Source: Alectoria sarmentosa (lineage: Eukaryota; Ascomycota; Lecanoromycetes; Lecanorales; Parmeliaceae). Taken from it: a DNA stretch of 21,566 nucleotides. Shown here piece after piece: positions 9,327 to 19,691 of this stretch. Location of the stretch: the NCBI GenBank assembly GCA_009733775.1, contig WOGZ01000452.1:1-21566 (forward strand). Reading direction: 5' to 3'. A program made the translations under genes and the position numbers. Position 1 is the first letter of the stretch; each line of letters opens with the position of its first letter. The notes under the pieces were generated by a model. It ran no database searches. It was given only the letters and a program-made list of their open reading frames with translations, and had not been told where the DNA came from.

Positions 9327-11086
9327 TGTCGAGGACGGTACCAGTTGAGTGGCAAGAAGAAAGGTATTGATTGAGGATATGAGGAAAATGCTATGTGTTC
9401 TCATTGGAGAAATTCGAGATCTGTCAGAGTAAGAAAGACTAGAGAGATTTAGATACCTGACTTTCGTTAGCCCTCAGTCATTTTTTCCCCACTTGAACCT
9501 CCTTCCATCTAATCTGTGTTTGCATTAGTCTTGGAAAACAAGCAGCGATTGTTGTCCCATGTTTACAGGAAAGGTTGCATCGTGCTAAGGACTACTCGAA
9601 AATTAGAGCCAGTGGAGAAATTTTCAAAGATAATGAGATCAAGAGAAATGGCAAGGCACTGAATACACGCTGGAGGGCTTACGTAGATACAACAGTAGAG
9701 ATCCGGTCGCTTGCAGTGGCAGAAGACTGCGCCGAAGCTTAGCATTACGCGGCAAATACTAGAAATATGCTTAGACTTGGGCTTTCTGGGCTTTTGAGCC
9801 TACCCAGGTTGAATGCTTCACCTCTCGTGAGAATTTGAGGCTCATTTGGCTCCACTACGTTAGGTCTGACCGATGTGCTCTTAGGCACCGCTCGTGCTCC
9901 GGATTTATCGGGTACAAGATCCGAGCCCCCAAATTTATGCACATCTCCTTAACCTAATCCTAGCTTCTCGCTATTGGACGCAGCCTTACTCGAATGAAGC
10001 TGTGGAGCAGGGCTTGGCCTAGAATTTTCTCCCTCATCAAATGATCTTGCTCGCACGAACATTGGGAAAGTTGTTTCACCTTGTAGATTCTTGTGGATAG
10101 AGCGATGGCCAAGTCGAGCCAAGTTTTGTAGCTCCTCATACCCAATCAACTCGCCTCGGAGATAGAATTACCGCCTAGGGCCAAGCGAGTATGATACCTA
10201 CCTCAAATATCAAACACGAGTCGGACGACAACATTTCCGCAGATTACGGCCGTTGCAGGGCATGGCGTATTGACCTCGGGAGCTTTGATGGTGGACACCT
10301 TTGTCCGTGCAAAGGTATCTACTCAAAAAATCAATTCTAGCATTAGGCTCCAACACGAAATAACTAGTGTAAGCCTAGTGGGATATAGCATGCAGAATTG
10401 TTCTTCGTCGTTGTTGATTAATAGTGAATGAGGAACATGTTGTGCATGCAATCTTGGCCTTTCTTCTGCCTTAAGAGATTTAGGAGGAGATCCCTTGTAG
10501 GGTCTCAGCAGGAGTTTGTTCATCCGATCCAGGCGATGACGGATCAGGGTGCGCGAGAGGGTGGAAGTCTGTAATCAACTTGGATTTCTCCGACCTTGAT
10601 ATGAAGTACAGAGGTGTCTGATAGATGCGAAGGGTATGATCTTAGGTCAAAGAGCGTGAAGCGACGTGGTTCTCATGTGTGTCCTGCTTTGACGTGTAAA
10701 CCCAAGGACATTGGCGTGTTTAGCATCACGCCATACAAAATCTGGAAAGTGGAATATCGGATGTCGAAATGCAGAAAAAAGCTCGAGAGCATAGTTACAC
10801 TGTAGCCGTGAATGGTAGAGGTGAAGACTTGATATGTCTAACACAACTGCGTAGCTATGTGAGCGGAATAGTTCCGACCGACCTAATTTAGGGCCTCGGT
10901 CCTCGATCCTCGGACCCCCCGACATCCTTATCTCCGCGTGACAAATCCAATCATACAACATAATCGTTCCCTCGAGTAAGCGCTTGCCTTTTCGTCTTCA
11001 CATCAAGCTGCAAAAAACTGCAATCCCTTGTGACACATCGTACTCCTATCAGTCGACCCTATCATTGATTCGAAATTGGAAAGGTC
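9327..11086. other. Intergenic stretch, 1.76 kb, with a possible decayed reading frame
   Basis: No intact gene is seen between the cysteine-rich protein and the reductase. On the minus strand a frame runs from 10149 to 9745 interrupted only by one TAA (9951-9949). It has no motif I recognise and could be a relic or chance. Other short frames (10323-10523 minus, 10614-10805 plus, 10647-10961 minus) overlap and contradict each other. The last 130 bp before 11087 should hold the reductase promoter and leader; no clear TATA box is seen there. Confidence 0.45.
10894..10914. repeat. Three tandem 7-bp units
   Basis: CCTCGGT, CCTCGAT and CCTCGGA lie in direct tandem about 170 bp before the reductase start codon. 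They may be a binding-site cluster or a small microsatellite-like duplication; nothing else supports either. Confidence 0.5.
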
Positions 11087-12276
11087 ATGGCGAGTTTCGA
11101 TATTACCTCGAAGCTAACGCTGAAATCGGGGTACGAGATGCCAATTCTAGGTTTCGGGGTGAGTCTTAATATGCCGGACACAATCTCTGCATGCTAAACG
11201 TCGCCAAAGGTCTTTCAAACGTAAGATAGAAATCATTGGTGATGGCAGGAGAGCTAATGCCTCTAACCTTCTCGAAGGTCTTCCGACGAGACAGAAGCTG
11301 CTGTAAGGCACGCGCTCAAGACAGGTTACAGACATGTACGTATCGTTTCTACAAAGATCACTATTCTTATCAAGAGACATTCCAAATTCAGAATTCCGGG
11401 ATTGACCCATTCTTATCTTACGATATTCGTTTCCAGTCTGAATTATAGGAGTTATCCTGAAATATCACGTGCAACACAAAACCCATTACAAGCTGGTTTC
11501 TTGCTATGCATTTTATTCTTAGAGTTCCCAGCTCACAGTTGCAGATCGATTCTGCCACCTGCTACTTCAACGAAGGACCCTGCGCACGCGCCATGGCATC
11601 CTCTGGCATACCTCGCTCCTCTATCTTCTTTACTTCTAAAGTATATTCTAACGCACTTTCCTACGATGACACGAGTCGTCAAGTCGACTCGACGTTAAAA
11701 GCTACTGGACTCGAATACATTGATTTGATGCTGATCCATGCTCCCTATGGTGGCCCTAATGGGCGCAAAGCAGCTTGGAGGGCGCTCGTTGATGCCCAGG
11801 AAGCTGGAAAGGTACGAAGTCTAGGCGTCTCCAACTACGGAGTACACCACCTCAACGAATTGGAGAGTTATATCAAGGAACTAGAAGCAGAGTGCGGTCC
11901 GGGAAGAGGCGGGGTGATCTCTGCAGGACAATGGGAGTTGCAACCCTGGCTCGCACATCCTGATATTGTTGCCTGGTGCAAAGAACGGAACATAGTGGTT
12001 CAAGCGTTCTCTCCCTTGACAAGGGCCAAAAGATTGAATGATCCCTTGCTGAGGCCAATGGTGAAGAGAACTACAAAGACGGCGGCGCAGGTGTTGATGC
12101 GATGGAGTTTGCAAAAGGGATTTTCGCCTTTGCCGAAGAGCGTGAGGCCGGCAAGGATTGAGGAGAACGCGAACATTTATGACTTTGAGTTAACTGAAGA
12201 GGAGATGGGATTGCTCAACACGGGGAAATATGAGCGCTGTGCCTGGGATCCTACTGTACTATCACTTAATCAGTAG
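11087..12276 (+). CDS. Aldo-keto reductase, four exons including an 11-nt microexon
   Basis: This predicted NAD(P)H-dependent oxidoreductase would reduce aldehydes or ketones. Exons are 11087-11158, 11210-11220, 11278-11335 and 11545-12276, with introns of 51, 57 and 209 nt (donors GTGAGT, GTAAGA, GTACGT). The joined protein has 290 residues, a normal length. The first three exons read across their junctions as LGFG|VFQT|SSDETEAAVRHALKTGYRH, exactly the expected start of the barrel. The catalytic tetrad is complete: Asp49 (IDSA), Tyr54 (ATCYFNEGP), Lys79 (FFTSK) and His112 (LIHAP). Cofactor-side motifs GVSN (141-144), LPKS (ending 246) and RIEEN (251-255) are present, and the C-terminus has the usual CAWDPTV. 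One deviation is ELQPW where family members often have ELHPW. No signal peptide is seen, so it is cytosolic. The gene ends only about 35 bp before the AT-rich block, yet its own bases show no mutation pattern. Confidence 0.87.
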
Positions 12277-12314
12277 AAACAGATGAAGACGTCATAAATC
12301 GCAAAAACTTAAAG

Positions 12315-12334
12315 TTACTTATTCGAATAAGTAA
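12315..12334. repeat. Perfect 20-bp palindrome at the compartment boundary
   Basis: TTACTTATTCGAATAAGTAA is its own reverse complement with no spacer. It starts 39 bp after the reductase stop codon, where the composition changes. It could mark the end of an inserted element or be a chance product of AT-rich sequence; 20 perfect bases make chance less likely. Confidence 0.75.
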
Positions 12335-13036
12335 ATTAATTCGTTGATTTAATTAATTTAAATATTAATAATATTGAATTTTAAACGTGTAAACTTATAA
12401 TATTTATAAAAAGTTATTAAATTAATATATTTTAATAAAATTAACGTTTCAATTAATTTATAAACTTTATTAATTAATTAATTTTTAAATTATAATGTTT
12501 TATAATATCGTTAACGAAAGCGTTATATTAATAATTAATTTCGTAATTTTTTAATTTAAATTATCGTTAAAAAGACGTATAAAGTAAAATCGTATTATAT
12601 AAATATATAATTATAATTAAAAAATTAATATTTTTAAAACGAATAAATTTTTTATTTTAAACTTTATTTAAGAAAATTAATAATAATTTTTAATTATAAT
12701 TTTTTTTTACGTTATTTATATAAAAAATTAAATTTTAATAAAGAAAAATATTATAAAATTTTATTATAAATTTTAATACGAAAGTAAATATATAAAATAT
12801 AATAATTTACGTTTATATAATTTATTTTTAATTTTTATATTAAAGTTTTAACATTATTACTTTTTATTAATATATTATATTTATAATATAACAATTTAAA
12901 ATAAAATTAAATAAAATGAAAATTAAATATTAAATAATTACGTTATATAACGAAACGAGATAAAGTTAAAATAATAATAAATTTTAATTTTATATTAAAC
13001 GAGACTTTAACGAAATAAAATTAATTTAAAAAAAAA
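12335..13036. other. AT-rich stretch, nothing classifiable
   Basis: This is RIP-like sequence with scattered CpG and no recognisable coding relic, tandem repeat or terminal repeat. It is presumably part of a decayed repeat. Confidence 0.5.
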
Positions 13037-13170
13037 TTATAAATAAAAAATGTTAAAATAAATTTTATTTTAAATAGCGTTTTAATTTAATTAATGAAAA
13101 AAATCTTTATCGTTAAAAGTTAATATAAAATAGATTTTATTTTATAAAATAAAATTTTTTATTATAATAA
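13037..13170. repeat. 134-bp direct repeat, copy 1
   Basis: This matches 14755-14888 over its whole length without gaps, with roughly 120 of 134 positions equal by eye. Most differences are C/T or G/A transitions, and the second copy often keeps the C of a CpG where this one has T. A shared core is TAAATAGCGT. It is probably two fragments of one repeat family, 1,718 bp apart. Confidence 0.75.
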
Positions 13171-13485
13171 AAATTGTTTTAAATTATTAATATTACTTTT
13201 ATTTAATTAAAATAAAATTTATCGCTTAAAATATAATTTACGAAATTAATAATATAATAAATTTCATTTTAAGTAATAAATTTTACGCTTAAATAACTTT
13301 TCGAGGTTTTTTTTTAATTAAAATTTTAAATTAAGTTATAATTAATTTTATATATTTTAAAATAATTACTTTTTACGATTATCGTTAAATTTAAATAAAA
13401 ATATCGTAACGTTAAAATTATTTTTTATTTTTTAATTAAATAAAATGAAATTCGCGATTTTTTTTATAATTACATTATTATTTTT
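13171..13485. other. AT-rich stretch, nothing classifiable
   Basis: This is RIP-like sequence between the 134-bp repeat and the minisatellite. No motif is recognised. Confidence 0.4.
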
Positions 13486-13930
13486 ATATTATTAAAATAA
13501 ATTTTATAAATTTTATATTAATAAAATTAAATTTTATAATTTTTCTCGTTTTATTAAAAAATCGTTTATAATTTTTATATTATTAAAATAAGTTTTATAT
13601 ATTTTATATTAATAAAATAAATTTAATTTTTTTTTTTTTAAAATGAGTTTTATAATTTTTATATTAATAAAATAAATTTTACGATTTTTTTCGATTTATT
13701 AAAATAATATTTATAATTTACATTATTAAAATATATTTTATAATTTTTACGTTAATAAAATAATTATTACGATTTTCTTCGTTTTATTAAAATAATATTT
13801 ATAATTTACGTTATTAAATTATATTTTATAATTTTTATAATATTAAAATAATTATTACGATTTTTTTCGTTTTATTAAAATAATTTTTATAATTTTTATA
13901 TTATTAAAATGCGTTTTACGACTTTTTTAA
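13486..13930. repeat. Decayed minisatellite with an 88-bp higher-order repeat
   Basis: There are about 15 monomers of about 29 bp, consensus roughly TTATTAAAATAATTTTTATA plus a T-rich tail. Three monomer types alternate as A-B-C. Type C ends in an ACGATTTTTTTCG-like string just before type A begins. The A monomers following CG start at 13547, 13692, 13780 and 13868. The last two steps are exactly 88 bp, and the first is 145 bp, which equals 88 plus 57 and fits the loss of one A monomer. The array carries the same C-poor signature as its surroundings. Confidence 0.75.
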
Positions 13931-14754
13931 AATATTAAAAATTAATTTTAAATGTTTTTAATGCGTATAATTTCAATTAATTTAATATTTAATTATTTTA
14001 TTATTATTTATAAAAAAAATAAAAATTATAAATTTTTTATTATTTATTTATATATATTTCGTTAAAATGCGATTTAACGATATTATTAATTATAAATCTC
14101 GTAATATTAAAATAATTTTATATAAATTTCGATTTAATACTTCGTTTTGAAATTATTTAATAATTATTAAAATTTAAAATTAAAATTTTCGTTTTTTTAT
14201 CGTGATTTTTTTTTTTATATATTTAAAAATAATAATAAATTTATTAAACGATAAATAAAATTAAAATTAAACGAAATAATTAAAAAACTTAAAAAAAAAA
14301 ACATTTAAAATTTAACGCATTTTAACGTAAAGTCGCGCGATCGTCGATAAAAACGACGCGGAAAATGTGAAATTTTTAAATAATAAAATCGATCGCGTTA
14401 AATTTAAATTCGTTATTTATTTTTTATAATTTATCGTTGTTTTCTCGTTATTTATTTTAAAATAATAAATTTTTTAAAAATTGATAATCGAAACGTTTAA
14501 AGAAAAACGTCGTTATTATTATAAATTAATAAAAAGTTTCATTCGCGATAACGCGCGAAATTAATAATTTTAATATTAAATATTATTATTAAAAAAATAT
14601 TTTATTAATCGTAATTTTTTTTTAAATATAATTTATTATTATAAACGAAGTATTATATTAATTATAATTTTTTTAAATATTATTTATAAATAACATTTAC
14701 TTCGTTTTAATTTTAATATATAAATAAACATTTTTATTTTTATTATTTTATCGT
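13931..14754. other. AT-rich stretch with a local CpG cluster
   Basis: Nothing coding is recognised. Around 14,330-14,400 CpG is unusually dense (for example GTCGCGCGATCGTCGA, followed by an ACGACG that can pair with CGTCG as a small hairpin). Every cytosine in 14,341-14,400 is in CpG. The cluster suggests an originally GC-rich segment now stripped of non-CpG C. Confidence 0.45.
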
Positions 14755-14888
14755 TTATAAATAAAAAACGTTAAAATAATATTTATTTTAAATAGCGTCT
14801 CGATTTAATTAATTAAAAAAATCTCGATCGTTAAAAATTAATATAAAATAAATTTTATTTTATAAAATAAAACTTTTTATTTTAATAA
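14755..14888. repeat. 134-bp direct repeat, copy 2
   Basis: This is the partner of 13037-13170. It keeps more CpG (for example GCGTCTCGATTT where copy 1 has GCGTTTTAATTT), so it is less mutated or older in ancestry at those sites. Confidence 0.75.
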
Positions 14889-15194
14889 ATTTTATTTTAT
14901 TAAAATTAATATAAAATTTAAAATTATATAAATATATATAACGAGAATAATAAGTTTAAAAAATCATTTAAAAGAATAAAAAATTTATATATAAGTTTTT
15001 AAATTACGTTAAAGTCGATAAATTCGATAAAGTTAAGTAAATAATAAAGTTAAGTAAAATACGTTTATAATATTATTTCTTTCTTCGAATAACGATAATT
15101 TCTATCGTTATAAATCGATATAAACTTTTATTTTTATTAATAATGTTATTATAATAAAAAACGCTCGTTATATATATATATTTATTAAAAAATT
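14889..15194. other. AT-rich stretch, nothing classifiable
   Basis: This is RIP-like DNA leading into the longer duplicated segment. There are short TA-dinucleotide runs near 15,169-15,180. Confidence 0.4.
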
Positions 15195-15680
15195 AATGAA
15201 AACAAAAAACTTTTCGTGCGTTAATAACGTTTTTTTTCGACGACGATTACGATATCGATATTTTAATCGAGACGTTTTTTAATAATTTCGTCGAAAGCTT
15301 AATATTATAACGTTATAAAGTTTTAAAAATAAAGAAAATTAATATAAAATTGAGTAAATAATAATTATAAACGCAATTTAATATTTTAATAATTTATTAA
15401 AGTCGATATCGCAATTACGAAATAGATTATAAAATAATATAATTTAATTAATTCGATTTATTTCGAGTCGCAGACGCTAAATTTTAATTAAACATTATAT
15501 ATTTTAATATAAGTTTATTAATAATTTTCTTTATTAAAATGTTAAAATACGAAATCGTATAACGATTTAATCGACGATAGCGAGATTAATTAACGATATA
15601 ATATACTTTCGAATATCGTTTATATATATACGAATAAAAACGTTATATTTAATAAATTTTAAATAATTAAGTGAATATAT
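15195..15680 (+). pseudogene. Duplicated coding relic, copy 1 (unidentified protein)
   Basis: This matches about 17457-17945. The pair is gap-free at an offset of 2,262 bp across about 15,309-15,380, then shifts by about 9 bp. Read on the plus strand from 15236 (TTC GAC GAC), a frame with an acidic start (FDDDYDIDILIE) continues past 15,540 broken only by TAA/TAG, as expected if CAA/CAG were mutated. Copy 2 read in the corresponding frame still shows the same residues in places: both keep RYK, then YRNYE, then FN and FD around shared stops, then LNIIY. Protein-level agreement between two decayed copies argues that this was coding DNA, probably of a transposable element. I cannot name the family. 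Confidence 0.45.
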
Positions 15681-17456
15681 AATAAATATTTAATTATTCG
15701 ATTTTATAATAATAAACGATATTTTAACAATCGAATTTAAATATTTAAAACGAGATTTTTAATAATCGAATATTACATTATAATTAATTAAGAAATTAAA
15801 ATTTTTATTTAATATAAAAATAATTAATTTCTTTTTATTATAAAACTTTTTATATAAATTTTAAATTAATATAATAAAAAGCATAATTATAATACGTGTA
15901 ATTTTAAATTAAAATTTATTTAATAAAGTATAATGTATATAAAAATTAGCGATTATAAAATATAACTTTTTATAAAATTTATAAATAAGTAATAAAAATA
16001 ACATTATTCGATAAATTAATAACGATATTAATAATAAAGCTTTTAAAATAATATTTTCAATAGAAATAAATGTTAATAAATTAAATTTATAAAACGATAT
16101 ACTTTTTGCGACGAAGATATTTATTATTATAATATGCGTAAAGCATTTTATCTCTCTCTTTTTAATAGCGATATTCGCATCGTTTATAACGTTTTCTTTA
16201 AAAATAAAAAATTAAATTAAAATAATATCGATAATAATATTACTTTTATTAAAAAATAACTTTTAATATTCGTAACTTCGAATATAATTATAAAGCTTAT
16301 TTTTGAAATCGAATATTTTTTTATAATATTTATAAGAAAATTTATTATATAAAATTATTTGATTATAATTTAATAATCGATTAATTAATAAAAATAAAAA
16401 TAAATAAACGATGCATTTATAATATTTAATAAACAATTACGAAATTATAAATCGAGTTTCTTTTATAATTAATTTAAAAGATAGTTAAATAATCGATTTC
16501 TTTTTAAATTTAACAATTAATGTTTTCGCATTATCGTATAATTTTCGAATAATGTTTAAGTCGCTTTTAATTAAAATATATTTAAATTTAATTATAGCGA
16601 GGTTTTTAAATTATGATATAAATAAAATATATAATTATGCGATAAAGATAATAAATTATTTTTCGTATATAAAACGAGTAATAATTATAATTAATATAAT
16701 ATAATAAATTAATAACTTAATTAAAAAATTAATATTAAAAGTTTTTCGAATTTAATAAAGTAATATAAAAGATATTTAATAATTTAATATTATAAAAGCG
16801 ACTTTAAAAAAATAATAATAATAATTTTTTATAAAATTTAATTTCTTTATAAAATAAAAATAAAAGTAATAATAAAGAAATTTTTAAAATTTTAATATTA
16901 TAAAAATACGTTTAAGATAAAAAAGATATTAATTTTTAATTAAAAAGTATACAATTTCGAATAAAAAAAATATAGCGATAAATATCGTAATATTTTTTTT
17001 CTTTTAACGTGTTATATTAAAATAAAAGTAAAAATTTAATTTTAAAAAACGATAAATTATTATTAAATGTGTTTTTTTAATTTCTAAATGTTAAAATTTA
17101 ATATATTTAAATCGTATTAAAATATTTAATAAAAGTTTTATTATAAATATTAAAATTTTATTATTTCTTTTAAAAGTAACAATAACGTCATTTTTGATTA
17201 TTTAATTCGTCGTAAAAAGTATATAAAATATTAAATATAATTTTTCGAATAAATGTAATTTAATAAAGTATTTAATTATTTCGTTATAAAGTTATTACGA
17301 AAAAGTAAAATAAAGAAAAATATTTTTAAAATAATTTAAAATATTCGTTTTTTATTCATTTAAAATATCGTTAAAAATTTAAATATTTTAAATAATTTTT
17401 TTTTAAATAATATCATTTTATAATTAAGAAAATTCTCGTAATTAAAAATCGAAAAA
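15681..17456. other. AT-rich stretch between the two relic copies, nothing classifiable
   Basis: This is 1.8 kb of RIP-like DNA. It may be the remaining body of the element whose fragments flank it, but I could not follow a frame or a domain. A pyrimidine run TCTCTCTCTTTTT lies near 16,151. Confidence 0.4.
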
Positions 17457-17945
17457 TTAATAAAAACAAATTTTTTTAATATATTAATAATGTTTTCTTT
17501 AATGAAAACGACGATATTAATATTATATTTATAATATTTATTAATAATCTCGTCGCGAGCTCGATATTATAACGTTATAAAAATTTAATCTTAAAAATAA
17601 TTTATTTAAAATTGAAAAAGTTATAATTATAAACGCAATTAAATATTTTAATAATATAAAAATTATTCGAAATTTAATATCGCAATTATGAGAAAGTTTA
17701 TAAAATAATATAATTTAATTAATTCGATTAATTTCGAATCGTAATTATTAAATTTTATTTAAATATTATATACGTTTTAATAATAATTTAAATAATTTTT
17801 TTTATAAAATATTATATATATAATATTAAACGAAATTATTAACGACGATAACGAAATATTAAAATTTCGTTATAAGATTTTTTAAAATGTTTATTATATA
17901 TATAAAAAAAATCGCGTTTTTATTTAAGTTAATATATCGTTATCG
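17457..17945 (+). pseudogene. Duplicated coding relic, copy 2 (unidentified protein)
   Basis: This is the partner of 15195-15680, more strongly decayed, with fewer CpG left. The best-matching anchors are the AACGTTATAA string at 17571 and ACGCAATT at 17633, both 2,262 bp after their partners. Its plus-strand frame shares residues and stop positions with copy 1. It could be one of two long terminal repeats only if the shared frame is accidental; two element copies is the simpler reading. Confidence 0.45.
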
Positions 17946-19345
17946 TTAAATAATAAATTTAAAAGCGATCGTCTTTTATAATAACTCGAAAACGATTTTA
18001 AAATCTATTATTTAAATAAAAAATTAAATTAAATTGTTTAAAAATAGCATATTCGAGATTTTATTAAATCGTATATTATTTAATATCGTATCTCTTTTAT
18101 TATTAATGTTAATTTATAATAATAATTAAAAATCACGAATTTGAGTTAATTTCGCAATTAAATTATATATTATTTTAACGATATTAAATCTCTCAGCGAG
18201 ATTAAATATTAATAAATTTAATTAATATATAATTTTACTTTTAATTACGAAACAATTTAAAATTTTCTTAACTTTAATATTTTTTTAAATTAAAGCGAGA
18301 AATAATAACGTATTTATTACGATTTTTATTTATAATTTTAAATTTTATTTTAGCGTATTATTTAGCGAATATATACGTTTTTTAATATATTAATATTTAT
18401 ATTTTTTTTTTACGTTAAATCGTTAATAATAATTAATATATATTAAATAATTTTTATATTATTTAAGTATTTAATTTTGCTTAATATTTATTATTATATA
18501 AGTTTTTTATAATTATTTAATAATATTACTTTTTAAATACTTTATTAATTAACGTTTTTATAATTAATTATTAACGATATATTTTATAAACTTTATATAA
18601 AACTTCGAAAATAATTAATCAATTTTTTATTTAAAATTTTTATAAATATATTAATTTATTTTATATTTAATATATAATAATATTTTATAAAATCGCTAAA
18701 TTAATTTAAAATATTATTAATCGAAAAATATAAATTCGTAATTGCGTTTCGACGTTTATATATTATATAATCGTTAACTTTTTTATTAAATTATAATATA
18801 ATATAATTAATTTGAAATGCGTTAATAAAATAATAATTTTTATTAAAGTTAAATTTATTTTAAATTCGTAATTTTTAATTTTCGAATTTGAATTTATCAA
18901 TATTATTAAAAATAAACAAATTTAATAATTTAAAATTAAGTATCGATTTTATTAATTATTTAAATCGTGATAATAATAATAAAAATAATAAATATATATT
19001 TTAAATTTATATATTTTAAAAAATCGATATATTTTTAACGCTTCGAAATTTTATAGCGAAAATGAAAAAAAAAATATAAAATTATTATATAATTTTTAAT
19101 TTTATAACTTTTAATTTATAAATTATTTTTTTAATTAATTTTTTTATTAATATCGTTAATAAAGATTTTTAATAAAAAGAAAACGTTATATATATAATAT
19201 ATATAATCGTAATAAATTAAAAAATAAAAAATAAATATAAAAATTTTCGTATATAAAATAAAGTTATTTATTATATATAAATCGTCGTTATAAAAAAACG
19301 TATTTTAATATTAATATAATGTTAAATCGAATAATTATATACGTT
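17946..19345. other. AT-rich stretch, nothing classifiable
   Basis: RIP-like DNA continues with very few non-CpG cytosines. TA-rich microsatellite-like runs occur near 19,186-19,206. No relic of a domain is recognised. Confidence 0.45.
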
Positions 19346-19347
19346 TT

Positions 19348-19689
19348 ATATAAAGTATACGCCATCGTGACGTTATCTTTTATAACTTTTCATAAAAGTT
19401 ATAAAATTTAAATTTAATTAAATTAATCTCGCAGTTATTTCGCTAATAAAAATGCTTAATAAATATATATTTATTTGATATACCTCGAGATTTTTCTTTT
19501 AATTCTTAGAAATTAATTTTATCACATAATTTAATCATTGAATTTAATAATAACATTACGTTTTTTATATATATTTATTTATCTGCGTTTACTTAACGAC
19601 GTAAATAATACGTTTTATAATTTTAATTTCTTAAATCTTTCGAAGAAAAAGACTTAATGTCGTTACGATATTGATTTCACTTAAGAATT
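19348..19689 (+). promoter_or_regulatory. Possible 5' leader / LTR region of the gag-bearing element
   Basis: Here non-CpG cytosines become more common, as in the following gag relic. The stretch has a TATATAAAG at 19348-19356, then a strong hairpin (19378-19406), and leads into the gag frame, which is the order expected for an LTR promoter and leader. No second LTR is in the window, and no primer-binding site is certain, so the LTR boundaries cannot be set. Confidence 0.35.
19378..19406. repeat. Perfect 13-bp inverted repeat with a 3-nt loop
   Basis: Arm 19378-19390 (TTTTATAACTTTT) pairs fully with 19394-19406 around CAT. As RNA or single-stranded DNA this would be a tight hairpin. It lies about 22 bp after a TATA-like string and upstream of the gag relic. 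Confidence 0.7.
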
Positions 19690-19691
19690 AA

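Noticed and set aside
11159..11290. Apparent frameshift or 11-bp deletion making the aldo-keto reductase a pseudogene
   Set aside because: An 11-nt exon at 11210-11220 with proper splice sites on both sides restores the frame and supplies the missing VFQT motif.
13486..13930. CRISPR array
   Set aside because: The units are contiguous tandem monomers with no unique spacers, in a eukaryotic context.
15195..17945. Long terminal repeats of one 2.75-kb element
   Set aside because: The two copies share residues in the same reading frame, which fits duplicated coding sequence better than LTRs; this is not fully excluded.
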